A DNA stretch of 64,000 nt from CALEAR01 sp035301485. GTDB taxonomy: Bacteria > Pseudomonadota > Gammaproteobacteria > Pseudomonadales > Alcanivoracaceae. Where the stretch lies: positions 1 through 64,000 of the forward strand of contig DATGUF010000001.1 of assembly GCA_035301485.1 (NCBI GenBank). Direction: 5' to 3'. The number at the start of each line of letters is the position of its first letter. The first letter of the stretch is position 1. A program made the position numbers and the translations under genes. The notes under the pieces were generated by a model that was given only the letters and a program-made list of their open reading frames with translations, was not told where the DNA came from and made no database searches. Positions 42,373 to 50,488 of the stretch are shown in pieces.

Positions 42373-42873
42373 ATGAGTCGTGCTTTTGTACGTGAAGAAG
42401 ATGGCGATCTACCCGAAGATTTGCCTGAAATTCCGGTAAGTCCCTATACCAACTATGTAACGCCTAGAGGGCTACGCTTGCTTGAAGAAAGCCTAAGCGA
42501 GCAATTGGCCGCTCACGCGAAAATTACCGATGATCAGGTGGATGCGCGGCAACAGCGGGCGCTTATAGAGCGCCGTAAGCGTTGGTTGCAGGCGCGTATT
42601 AGCCAGGCTGTTTTGGTGCCAGAAGGTACTGGGCCAGCACCAGAAGAGGTGGCGTTTGGCCATTATGTGGTGGTGTTAGGCGAAGACGATCAGGAACATG
42701 TGTTTCAGATAGTGGGTGAAGATGAGAGCGAGCCGGCGGCAGGCCGCGTGAGTTGGCGTTCGCCGCTGGCGCAAGCACTGCTTGGCGCCGAAATAGGTGA
42801 GGAAGTGGTGTGGGCGAGGCCCGCGGGCAATAAGGTGGTGGAAATTCTAGCCATCCACCACCAAAAACCTTAA
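42373..42873 (+). CDS. GreA/GreB-family RNA polymerase-binding factor with short coiled coil
   Basis: 166 residues from ATG 42373 (GAGG upstream). The N-terminus MSRAFVREEDGDLPEDLPE and NYVTPRGLRLLEESL matches a gammaproteobacterial GreB-like branch. The C-terminal FKBP-like domain is clear (FGHYVVVL, FQIVGEDESEPAAGRVSWRSPLAQALLG). The coiled coil between them is shorter than in GreB, and the catalytic GDRSENADYQ stretch is replaced by ITDDQVDARQQ. Two acidic residues remain, but transcript-cleavage activity is doubtful; it may instead compete with other secondary-channel factors (inference). Its stop overlaps the convergent PhaC-like gene by 4 bp. Confidence 0.8.
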   Translation: MSRAFVREEDGDLPEDLPEIPVSPYTNYVTPRGLRLLEESLSEQLAAHAKITDDQVDARQQRALIERRKRWLQARISQAVLVPEGTGPAPEEVAFGHYVVVLGEDDQEHVFQIVGEDESEPAAGRVSWRSPLAQALLGAEIGEEVVWARPAGNKVVEILAIHHQKP

Positions 42874-43991
42874 TTTGAGCGCGCTGCTAGCCATTCTGCT
42901 ATCAGTGGCCAACTTTCTGCAGGCGCAAAACGTCCACTAACAATGCCAACGTGGCCGCCTGTTACTACCTCCATGTGTTGATCTTTGCTGCTTACCATGT
43001 CTTGAAGCGGGCGTGTGCATTCGGGCCGTACGATGGTGTCGTGTTGGCCGTTAATGAACAACAAGTTGCTTTGTACTGGGGTAAAAGTGTGGTTGCCAGC
43101 CATGGGTAAACGATTTTGCGCCATCACATTGTTGACGCATAAGAAGTGCGTGGCATCCTGTAGTACTCCCCCAGGGTAGGCCACCATGTGGTCTAGGAAT
43201 GCGCTGTTGGTGGCGTGGTTGTTAACAAACTCATCGTCATCGAGCTGGCGTATTAGTTCCCAATAGCCTTTTAAGCTATTCGCTGGGGAAGTGAGTTTGA
43301 ATGCGAGGCTGTTCGCCCAACCTGGTGAGCGCCACAGGGCGGAAGGCATGTTGTGTGCGCGTAAGCCGGTAGTGTTGCGTACCCAGCTAAGCGTTCTGCT
43401 AATACGTTTATATTGTTCGCCAATAACACCGTTGTCGTGGTAGTCGCAGGGTGTACCCAGCAAGACCATGTTGCGGATGTTCTTGTCTTCGCTAAGGGCG
43501 GTGTAGCTAATGCTGAAAATGCCACCCATGCTCCAACCGTGCAAAGATAATTCTTCGCTGCCACTGTGCTGGCGAATATGCGTAAGTAAGCGTGGCATAA
43601 AGCTAGCAAAATAAGTGCTGAGCGTGTGGTGGTTGTGACGGCGGGTAGGGTTGCCCCAATCAATGAGGTACAGCTCAAAGCCGTGGGCGCGTAAGAAGCG
43701 TACTAGGCTGCGTTGTGGGAACAGATCATAAATCAACATGTTCACCGCTAAAGGGGCCACAATCACAAGGGGTACACGGTGGCTTTTTTGAGCGCAGGGA
43801 TATTGGACGCCATCCACAACAATGTTTTTTTCTGCGAGCGGTGGGTAGTAGCGAACGCGGACGATATCCTCTTCGTAAATAACTTCAAAGGGGGTTTTGC
43901 CTGCTTTAATGTAATTTGGATCGTTGGCTAACCACGCCCGTGCGTTTTTAACGCGATGGCGAAGTTTAGCGAATGACGGGATGGCTAACAT
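42870..43991 (-). CDS. PhaC-like alpha/beta hydrolase with serine nucleophile
   Basis: 373 residues. It resembles class III polyhydroxyalkanoate synthase subunits: FEVIYEEDIVRVRYY, VPLVIVAPLAVNMLIYDL, ELYLIDWGNPTRRH and the ends NGQHDTIVRPE and GGHVGIVSG. PHA synthases have cysteine in the lipase-like box; here it is GWSMGG (Ser154). The rest of the triad is present. No phaE, phaB or phasin gene adjoins it. It may be a hydrolase of a hydroxyacyl ester rather than a polymer synthase. GGAG precedes the ATG. Confidence 0.75.
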   Translation of the reverse strand: MLAIPSFAKLRHRVKNARAWLANDPNYIKAGKTPFEVIYEEDIVRVRYYPPLAEKNIVVDGVQYPCAQKSHRVPLVIVAPLAVNMLIYDLFPQRSLVRFLRAHGFELYLIDWGNPTRRHNHHTLSTYFASFMPRLLTHIRQHSGSEELSLHGWSMGGIFSISYTALSEDKNIRNMVLLGTPCDYHDNGVIGEQYKRISRTLSWVRNTTGLRAHNMPSALWRSPGWANSLAFKLTSPANSLKGYWELIRQLDDDEFVNNHATNSAFLDHMVAYPGGVLQDATHFLCVNNVMAQNRLPMAGNHTFTPVQSNLLFINGQHDTIVRPECTRPLQDMVSSKDQHMEVVTGGHVGIVSGRFAPAESWPLIAEWLAARSN

Positions 43992-44095
43992 TCGAGTAAA
44001 ACTCCAAAAATGAGCAAAAAACGCCAGTATTGTAGTGGGCTTTATGAATAAGGTGGTGGCTGCCTAGAGCTAAATGTTCGGCGTTCCTGCCATGC

Positions 44096-44557
44096 TTAAT
44101 AAATGCCCGCATCCATTCCTGCAGCAAGTGTCATGGCGAGGGTTTTAACTTCTTCAATAAAGTCTTCCGTCCATTCGCCGTGGCAAATATGAATGTCTTG
44201 TACTAAATTCCAGCGTAAACCGGTGAGTATACTACTTAAAGCGCGGTACGTGCCGGTGCCGTCTAAGCCGGCGCGAATATACACAGCGCAGGGCATACCT
44301 TGTTTCTTTTCAAGCACTGGGTAATAGCAGCGGTCAAAAAAATCCTTTAGTGCGCCGCTCATGTAGGCCAAGTTTTCAGTGGTACCTAATAAAATACCAT
44401 CCGCTTCTAAAACGTCTTCAGGGGTGGCTTCAAGGGGAGGTATCCAACGGCTTTCCACGCCTGTGATATCTTCATATTGCGCGCCCTCTAGCGCCGCTTG
44501 CACGAGTTTTTTCGTGTTGGGAGAGGGGGCATTTGCCACAATAATAAGTTTTTTCAT
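44096..44557 (-). CDS. Flavodoxin-like / NADPH-dependent FMN reductase family protein
   Basis: 153 residues. The N-terminal strand and phosphate loop (KKLIIVANAPSPNTKKL) and the isoalloxazine loop (LLGTTENLAYMSGALKDFFDRCYY) fit the flavodoxin fold. A small flavin-dependent oxidoreductase is likely; the electron partner and substrate are unknown. It lies 22 bp after the Lrp-type gene on the same strand and may share its transcript. GAGGTAATG precedes the start codon. Confidence 0.8.
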   Translation of the reverse strand: MKKLIIVANAPSPNTKKLVQAALEGAQYEDITGVESRWIPPLEATPEDVLEADGILLGTTENLAYMSGALKDFFDRCYYPVLEKKQGMPCAVYIRAGLDGTGTYRALSSILTGLRWNLVQDIHICHGEWTEDFIEEVKTLAMTLAAGMDAGIY

Positions 44558-44579
44558 CGTGCATTACCTCTTGCCGTAT

Positions 44580-45068
44580 TTATTTTAAATGGTCTAAGGG
44601 TATCGCTATGCTATCTACCACCTTACGCATAACGAAACTAGAGTGCACGCCTGTTACCCCATCAATACGGGTGATTTTATTTAGTAAGAAATGTTGGTAT
44701 GCCTCCATGTCTGGCACTACTACCTGCAAAACATAGTCTGCGCTTTGGCCAGTAATAAGGTAGCACTGTTGCACTTCGGGTAAGGCTCTGATTTTTTCTT
44801 CAAAGTTTTCGAGCCGTTCAGGGGTGTGCTTATCAATGTTGATTTGAATGATAGCGGTGAGATCTAGGCCTAATTTCTTTTGATTTAAAACAGCAATGCG
44901 GTGGCTGATGTAGCCCTGTTCTTCGAGCTTTTGTACTCGTCGTGAGCAGGGTGAAGGTGATAAGCCTACTTTTTCAGCGAGCTCTATGTTGGAGAGGCTG
45001 CCGTCTTGCTGTAAAAACTCTAAAATCCTGCGATCGTAGCGATCTAGTGTGGTGTTTTTTGATGCCAT
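44580..45068 (-). CDS. Lrp/AsnC-family transcriptional regulator
   Basis: 162 residues: N-terminal winged HTH (LDRYDRRILEFLQQDGSLSNIELAEKVGLSPSPCSRRVQKLEEQGYI) and C-terminal RAM domain (VQQCYLITGQSADYVLQVVVPDMEAYQHFL) that binds amino acids. High similarity to global Lrp. It is divergent from leuA across 280 bp, suggesting leucine-responsive control of that gene or of itself (inference). Confidence 0.95.
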   Translation of the reverse strand: MASKNTTLDRYDRRILEFLQQDGSLSNIELAEKVGLSPSPCSRRVQKLEEQGYISHRIAVLNQKKLGLDLTAIIQINIDKHTPERLENFEEKIRALPEVQQCYLITGQSADYVLQVVVPDMEAYQHFLLNKITRIDGVTGVHSSFVMRKVVDSIAIPLDHLK

Positions 45069-45280
45069 AGTTAAATATGCTGCTAAAAGTTGGTTTCTAG
45101 CAATAATACGTCTTTTTTGTTAGTAAAGCACGCAACAACGCAACCTAATTGCGCAGTACTATCACTACACTGTTCAACATTGATCGCCACAAGCGGTCTA
45201 GCGAACCCCAGTTACCCACTGTGAGCGCGTCGCGACATGAGCAGTGTATTTACCCAATACATATCGCCAGTGTAGAACAA

Positions 45281-45315
45281 CGAAGTACGGGTCCTTGTGG
45301 CCCGTTACTCGTTTT
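45281..45315 (+). promoter_or_regulatory. Terminator-like hairpin in the leuA leader
   Basis: An imperfect stem (CGAAGTACGGG with CCCGTTACTCG, small bulges) is followed by TTTT, 34 bp before the leuA start. It could be an attenuator. No leucine-rich leader peptide is visible; a 12-codon frame just upstream (45237-45275) contains no leucine. Confidence 0.35.
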
Positions 45316-45348
45316 AGGGCAAGGTAAATAAACCCATACGGAGCAAAC

Positions 45349-47019
45349 ATGGCTTTTAATCATAAAAAGTACCGTTCTTTTCAAGTACCTAAGCGTCCCG
45401 AACGCCGCTGGCCAGATAAAACACTCACCCAAGCACCCACTTGGTGTGCGGTGGATCTGCGCGACGGCAACCAAGCGCTGGTAAAACCCATGACCGTGGC
45501 ACAGAAAACGCGTTTATTTACCTTGTTGGTAGAGCTAGGCTTTAAAGAAATTGAGGTGGGTTTCCCCGCGGCCTCGCAGCCTGATTTTGATTTTGTGCGC
45601 AAGCTGATAGAAGAAGATTTGGTGCCCGAAGACGTTACTATTCAAGTGCTAACCCAGGCGCGAGAAGAGCTTATTGCACGTAGCTTTGAAGCTTTAAAAG
45701 GCGCTCGTCGTGCTGTGGTGCATTTGTATAATTCCACGTCGCGAGTTCAGCGCGAAAAAGTATTCCGCATGGATGTGGAGGGAGTTAAAAATATTGCGGT
45801 TCAGGGCGCTCGCTGGGTACAAGATATGGCGGCACAACGCCCCGATACGGAGTGGGTGTTCCAGTATTCTCCCGAGAGCTTTACGGGTACTGAATTGCCC
45901 GTGGCAGCAGAAGTGGTGAACGCGGTAATCGATGTTTGGCAGCCTCAAACTGGGCAGGAAGTGATTATTAACTTGCCCGCCACCGTTGAGGTGAGCATGC
46001 CAAACGTTTATGCAGACATGGTGGAATGGATGTGCGATCACATTCATCAGCGCGAGCATGTGACGGTGTCTTTGCATACCCACAATGACAGAGGTTGTGG
46101 TGTGGCGGCAGCTGAGCTCGGCGTGTTAGCAGGTGCTGATCGTGTGGAAGGAACCTTGCTAGGTAACGGCGAACGCACAGGGAATATGGATTTGGTCACC
46201 ATGGGCATGAACTTGTATAGCCAAGGAATTGATCCAGGTATTGATTTTTCACGTATGAAAGACATCGTGAGCACCGTGGAAGCGGTGACTGATATCACTA
46301 CGCATCCGCGCCATCCTTATGCAGGTGAATTAGTGTTTACTGCGTTTTCAGGTAGCCATCAGGATGCAATTCGCAAATGCTTGGCCACTTATGAAGAAGG
46401 TGATGTGTGGGAAATTGCTTATTTGCCCATTGATCCGCGTGATGTGGGCCGCCGTTATGAAGAGGTGGTGCGCATTAACTCCCAATCCGGTAAAGGGGGC
46501 GTATTGCACGTACTAGAGCGTGATTACGGCATGACTATGCCGCGTTGGATGCAAATAGAGTTTTCCCGCGTGGTGCAAGCTGTTGCGGAAGAAGAAGCTG
46601 CAGAGCTTGATGGGGCACGCATCCATGCGCTGTTTAATGAACACTATTTGTCTGTGCCTGCAGGTTGGCAGTTAACAGATTACGATTTGCAGCGTAGCGC
46701 TGGCGTGGTGGCTGTAGGCGTGAAGCTAAACGGTGGTTCCGCCGCTGTTTTGCAGGGCCAAGGCCAAGGTGGAATAGAGGCGTTGGTGAGTGCTATTGAG
46801 GCGCATGCCAATGCGGTGGTGTCGGTGGAAGCTTTTGATGAATTTGCAATTACTGATGGCACAGATGCGAAAGCCATGGCGTGCGTTCGTTTGTTGGTCA
46901 ATGAGGTACAGGTGAGTGCTGTGGCCATCGCGCGGGACACCACAGAAGCTGCATTGCAGGCGGTGTTATCGGCTGTGGGTAGGCAAGAGAGCACTGCTGC
47001 GGTGCGCCAAGTTGGATAA
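45349..47019 (+). CDS. leuA: 2-isopropylmalate synthase
   Basis: 556 residues, the long LeuA2-type form. Condenses acetyl-CoA with 2-ketoisovalerate in leucine synthesis. Signatures: WCAVDLRDGNQALVKPM, EIEVGFPAASQPDFDFVR, SLHTHNDRGCGVAAAELG, GNGERTGNMDLVT and the metal-binding histidines. The C-terminal ~130 residues form the leucine-binding allosteric domain. A strong terminator follows. Confidence 0.97.
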   Translation: MAFNHKKYRSFQVPKRPERRWPDKTLTQAPTWCAVDLRDGNQALVKPMTVAQKTRLFTLLVELGFKEIEVGFPAASQPDFDFVRKLIEEDLVPEDVTIQVLTQAREELIARSFEALKGARRAVVHLYNSTSRVQREKVFRMDVEGVKNIAVQGARWVQDMAAQRPDTEWVFQYSPESFTGTELPVAAEVVNAVIDVWQPQTGQEVIINLPATVEVSMPNVYADMVEWMCDHIHQREHVTVSLHTHNDRGCGVAAAELGVLAGADRVEGTLLGNGERTGNMDLVTMGMNLYSQGIDPGIDFSRMKDIVSTVEAVTDITTHPRHPYAGELVFTAFSGSHQDAIRKCLATYEEGDVWEIAYLPIDPRDVGRRYEEVVRINSQSGKGGVLHVLERDYGMTMPRWMQIEFSRVVQAVAEEEAAELDGARIHALFNEHYLSVPAGWQLTDYDLQRSAGVVAVGVKLNGGSAAVLQGQGQGGIEALVSAIEAHANAVVSVEAFDEFAITDGTDAKAMACVRLLVNEVQVSAVAIARDTTEAALQAVLSAVGRQESTAAVRQVG

Positions 47020-47052
47020 TGAAAAATAAGTGCTAGCAGCTGCGTAGGCATG

Positions 47053-47087
47053 GCCCCCAAAAGTTATACAGGCTTTTGGGGGCTTTT
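47053..47087 (+). terminator. Rho-independent terminator after leuA
   Basis: A perfect 11-bp stem (GCCCCCAAAAG with CTTTTGGGGGC) around a 9-base loop, followed by TTTT. Confidence 0.85.
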
Positions 47088-47089
47088 CG

Positions 47090-47743
47090 TTATAAGTAAA
47101 GTGCGCGGAAATAAATACTTTCACCCTGTAGGTTGGTGAGCACTAATGTATTGCCGTAAAGGCTTGCCTGCCAGTGTTGGGTGAAACTCGCTGGCAGCTC
47201 CTCTGGTGCGGCGCCTTTGTTGCAGGTTTCTTCTTTTGCCCAGCTTAAGGTGCTGCTGTGAATGCGGTTGTCTGTGCGTTCAACGTTGCCGGTGAAGGTG
47301 TAGCAGCCGAGTTGGCCGCGGATTGTATTTTCTTCTGTAATAAGTAACTGTAACGCAGTGTTGTTGAGTGAGCGCTGTTGAGGCCATGCCACCATTTGCC
47401 AAAGGGTGTTGGTAAGGCTTGCGGTGCCGTGCTCTTGGCAAGAACCTTCCGTTTCTTCACCTAGCACGAGGGAAACTTCGAGCGGGGAAGTACTGCTAAC
47501 ACCGCCTTGAGCCAGCATGCTAATAGGGCCATGGGGCGTTTCTGTAAAGGTGCGTTTGCCTTGTATAGGGCGCAGGTGGCCAGTGACACAATCTTTCCAA
47601 AGCCAACCGTTGTCGCCTTTTAACACCTCACCAAAATAAAAGGTTTCGTGTTTGAGTTCGTTCGGTGTGCCGAGCCATGTGGGTGTGTTTTGGCACCCAG
47701 CAAGTAATAGAAAAGAGCCTAGTAAAAGAAGTAAGCGCATCAT
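47090..47743 (-). CDS. META-domain-like lipoprotein
   Basis: 217 residues. Signal ends LLAGC, a lipobox. The N-terminal half (KHETFYFGEVLKGDNGWLWKDC) resembles small lipoproteins with an NlpE-like pattern; the C-terminal half fits the META/HslJ fold: NTLWQMVAWP, TIRGQLGCYTFTGNVER, LSWAKEETC and NTLVLTNLQGESIYFRAL. META lipoproteins are tied to heat-shock and resistance phenotypes, mostly without known mechanism. Its start overlaps the mtgA stop by one base, so both are in one operon. Confidence 0.65.
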   Translation of the reverse strand: MMRLLLLLGSFLLLAGCQNTPTWLGTPNELKHETFYFGEVLKGDNGWLWKDCVTGHLRPIQGKRTFTETPHGPISMLAQGGVSSTSPLEVSLVLGEETEGSCQEHGTASLTNTLWQMVAWPQQRSLNNTALQLLITEENTIRGQLGCYTFTGNVERTDNRIHSSTLSWAKEETCNKGAAPEELPASFTQHWQASLYGNTLVLTNLQGESIYFRALYL

Positions 47744-48456
47744 TAATCCTTAATGGTGGTGGGTGTAGGGGTAGCGGGCATGCGTTTTAAAATGGTGCTC
47801 TGGTACTGTTGCAACCATTCTGTTCTGCCTTTGTCGTGATAGTAAGTGGGCCCTGGCAAACGTGCAGCGAGTTCTGCGGCTTGTTGCGCATTTAGCTGTG
47901 CTGCGCTGACATTAAAGAAATGTTGGGCGGCGGCTTCGGCGCCATAAATACCATGGCCCCATTGTGCTACGTTCAGGTACAAGGTGAGGATGCGTTCTTT
48001 AGAAAGCATTGCTTCTAACATCAAGGCAATAATGGCTTCTTGTGCTTTGCGTAGATACGTTTTTTTATAAGACAGAAAGAGGTTCTTGGCCAATTGTTGT
48101 GTGAGGGTGGAGCCCCCAGCGACAGTGGCGCCTGCTTTTTTGTTTTTCTTGTAAGCAGTGCGAATGCCTTCCCAGTCTAAGCCTTTGTGGTAGACGAAGC
48201 GTGCATCTTCTGCTGCTAATACGGCTTGAGCGAGTACTGGTGCAATTTGGTCTGCATCTCGCCATTCATATTTTAGCTTGGGTGCGCCGGGCGAGCCCGT
48301 GCCTAAGTGCATAAAAGAGGTATAAACGGGTGGATGAGATTTGTAATGCCATATCCAAGCCGCAAACCAAAGCTGCATACCTATTCCTATAGCCAACCCT
48401 AATAAGAGGAGGCCTAGTAAGGCTCGGCGAATGTAGCGTAAAAACTGGTGCAGCAT
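47743..48456 (-). CDS. mtgA: Monofunctional peptidoglycan glycosyltransferase
   Basis: 237 residues. Polymerises lipid II into glycan strands without crosslinking. One N-terminal membrane helix (LLGLLLLGLAIGIGMQLWFAAWIW) and the GT51 motifs VLAAEDARFVYHKGLDWEGI, GGSTLTQQLAKNLFLS and LNVAQWGHGIYGAEAAAQHFF are present. It is the first gene of a pair with the META lipoprotein. Confidence 0.96.
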   Translation of the reverse strand: MLHQFLRYIRRALLGLLLLGLAIGIGMQLWFAAWIWHYKSHPPVYTSFMHLGTGSPGAPKLKYEWRDADQIAPVLAQAVLAAEDARFVYHKGLDWEGIRTAYKKNKKAGATVAGGSTLTQQLAKNLFLSYKKTYLRKAQEAIIALMLEAMLSKERILTLYLNVAQWGHGIYGAEAAAQHFFNVSAAQLNAQQAAELAARLPGPTYYHDKGRTEWLQQYQSTILKRMPATPTPTTIKD

Positions 48457-48584
48457 AATGTACTCAACAACGTTTATGGATGTGCAGTATAGCGTTTTTA
48501 TGCTTACTGTAAGCTAGGGAACAGCATATCAATTTAGTTAGTTTTACAAAAATACGGCAAAAAAACACCAGTGTGTATGGATGG

Positions 48585-48606
48585 ATGCGCTAAACTGCGC
48601 ATTTTT
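48585..48606 (+). promoter_or_regulatory. Terminator-like hairpin in the terC leader
   Basis: ATGCGC / GCGCAT stem with a TAAACT loop, directly followed by TTTTT and ending 24 bp before the terC start. It could act as an attenuator in a metal- or pH-responsive leader, as TerC/Alx genes often have. No yybP-ykoY core was recognised. Confidence 0.45.
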
Positions 48607-48629
48607 CAGCGTGGTAAGAGGTAAAGAGC

Positions 48630-49577
48630 ATGGAGTCAGTGGGTAATGTTGGATTGTGGGGAGTGTTTGCCGCGCTTGTGCTCGGGCTGCTCACAGTTGA
48701 TTTGTTATTGTTTAAAGGCGGGCGTGCGCACCGAGTAACCATGAAAGAGGCAGCGATGTGGTCGCTTGTGTGGGTGATGACGGCGCTACTGTTTTGCGTG
48801 GGCTTGTGGTGGTATTTGTACGAAACCAGTGGGGCTAGCTTAGCAAATGAGCAAGCCATGCTTTTTTTAACCGCATATGTAATGGAAAAATCGCTGGCTA
48901 TTGATAACGTTTTTGTGTGGATCTTAATTTTTGGCTATTTTTCTGTGCCACTAGAATTGCAGCGCAGGGTGCTGTTGTACGGCATTTTAGGTGCCATTAT
49001 TTTACGCACAGTCATGATTTTTGCAGGGAGTTGGCTAATCAGTGAATTTCACTGGGTGCTTTATATCTTTGGTGCTTTTTTACTGTTCACGGGGGCTAAA
49101 ATGTTGTTTCCCGAGGAGGAGGCTAGCCTAGAGAATAATAAGCTGCTGGGTTGGTTAAGCGCCCGTTTGCGGCTAACCAAAGGTTTAGAGGGCGAGCGTT
49201 TTTTTGTACGCCAACAAGGGGTGTTGTTTGCCACACCTTTATTCCTGGTGTTGGTGTTAGTGGAGCTGTCGGATGTGGTCTTTGCCGTGGATAGTATTCC
49301 TGCGGTGTTCGCCATCACGACGGATCCTTTCATTGTGCTAACTTCCAATTTGTTCGCCATCTTGGGTTTGCGCGCCATGTACTTCTTAGTGGCTGATATG
49401 AGCGACCGCTTTGGCATGCTGCACTATGGGTTGGCTTTCATCCTGCTGTTTGTGGGGGCGAAGATGCTCATCGAGCCTTGGTATGAAGTGCCGTTAGTAA
49501 TGTCTTTGAGCGTCATTCTTGGGGTGTTGGCCATCACAGTGGTGGGGAATGTGATTTATAACCGCAGAAAGGCATAA
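48630..49577 (+). CDS. TerC-family integral membrane protein
   Basis: 315 residues with about nine hydrophobic helices. The TerC family includes tellurite-resistance TerC and the manganese exporter-like Alx. Conserved acidic membrane motifs are present: MEKSLAIDNVFVWILIFGYF and VELSDVVFAVDSIPAVFAIT. A transport or metal-homeostasis role is expected from the family. AAGAGGT precedes ATG 48630 and a terminator follows the gene. Confidence 0.9.
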   Translation: MESVGNVGLWGVFAALVLGLLTVDLLLFKGGRAHRVTMKEAAMWSLVWVMTALLFCVGLWWYLYETSGASLANEQAMLFLTAYVMEKSLAIDNVFVWILIFGYFSVPLELQRRVLLYGILGAIILRTVMIFAGSWLISEFHWVLYIFGAFLLFTGAKMLFPEEEASLENNKLLGWLSARLRLTKGLEGERFFVRQQGVLFATPLFLVLVLVELSDVVFAVDSIPAVFAITTDPFIVLTSNLFAILGLRAMYFLVADMSDRFGMLHYGLAFILLFVGAKMLIEPWYEVPLVMSLSVILGVLAITVVGNVIYNRRKA

Positions 49578-49585
49578 GGCAAGTG

Positions 49586-49620
49586 CTAGGCGCCGCTAAG
49601 AGCTGGCGCCTAGTTGTTTT
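49586..49620 (+). terminator. Rho-independent terminator after terC
   Basis: A 9-bp perfect stem (CTAGGCGCC with GGCGCCTAG) around a 10-base loop, followed by TTGTTTT. Confidence 0.75.
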
Positions 49621-49627
49621 GCGGCGT

Positions 49628-50488
49628 TTACGCATGGTGCCCCATGAGCTCGCCTACCTTTAGGGCGGTGCCGGCCTGTAGAGAGGGAAGCCATGTTGCT
49701 TGCTGTTCTGGAAACAGCAAAATGACAGTGGAGCCTAGCAAGAAGCGGCCGAGTTCAGCGCCTTTTTCAAGGGTAATAGGCTGCTCTTGGTAATCCACAG
49801 TTTGTACTTTTCTAGAAAGCGGTGTGACTTGGCCAGCAAAAACGGTTTCAATGGCTGCCACAATCATGGCGCCCACTAGTATTACCGCCACAGGGCCTTG
49901 TTCGGTATCAAATATGCAAACAGCCCTTTCGTTACGAGCGAAGAGCCGTGGAACTTGTGCGGCGGTGGCGTTATTAACGGAAAATAAACGCCCTGGCACA
50001 TATGTCATGCTGCGCAATGTGCCGGTAACGGGCATGTGCACGCGGTGGTAATCTTTTGGCGACAAGTACACAGTGGCGAAAGCGCCTTGCTGAAATTCTT
50101 TGGCTAGCGCTTCGTCACCACCTAGTAAATCCGCAACGCTGAAATAAGCGCCTTTCGCTTGTAATATCTCATCTTCACGAATAGGCCCGCACTGGCTAAT
50201 GACGCCGTCTGCGGGTGACACTATGCCTTTTGCTTCTGGGTTAATAGGCCGCGCTCCTTCTTTTAATGCACGAGTGAAGAAAGCATTAAAAGTAGGGTAG
50301 TCGGTGGGCGATTCTATTTCCGCTTCAGCCAAAGAAATATCAAAACGCTTTTGAAACCATTTAATGAAAGGGTCCTTAATCCATGGTGTTTCGCTGCGTG
50401 CGAAACGTCCCATTAAACGCGATATGCCATGGTGAGGCAGTAAGTACTGGCTCCAAACGAAAAGCCGATCAAAAACCGTGGGTGTCAT
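49628..50488 (-). CDS. psd: Phosphatidylserine decarboxylase
   Basis: 286 residues. Makes phosphatidylethanolamine at the inner membrane. The self-processing site LGST is present near the C-terminus (GRFLLGSTVILLFPE); cleavage before its serine forms the pyruvoyl group. Other family stretches: FFTRALKEGARPI, IVSPADGVIS, YLSPKDYHRVHMP. It overlaps sseA by one base. Confidence 0.97.
   Translation of the reverse strand: MTPTVFDRLFVWSQYLLPHHGISRLMGRFARSETPWIKDPFIKWFQKRFDISLAEAEIESPTDYPTFNAFFTRALKEGARPINPEAKGIVSPADGVISQCGPIREDEILQAKGAYFSVADLLGGDEALAKEFQQGAFATVYLSPKDYHRVHMPVTGTLRSMTYVPGRLFSVNNATAAQVPRLFARNERAVCIFDTEQGPVAVILVGAMIVAAIETVFAGQVTPLSRKVQTVDYQEQPITLEKGAELGRFLLGSTVILLFPEQQATWLPSLQAGTALKVGELMGHHA

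Noticed and set aside
45237..45275. 12-codon frame before leuA as a leader peptide
   Set aside because: It contains no leucine and has only a weak ribosome-binding site, so it cannot serve a leucine attenuation mechanism.
48457..48584. yybP-ykoY manganese riboswitch before terC
   Set aside because: The conserved loop sequences are not found; only a distant GGGAACAGC similarity is present.
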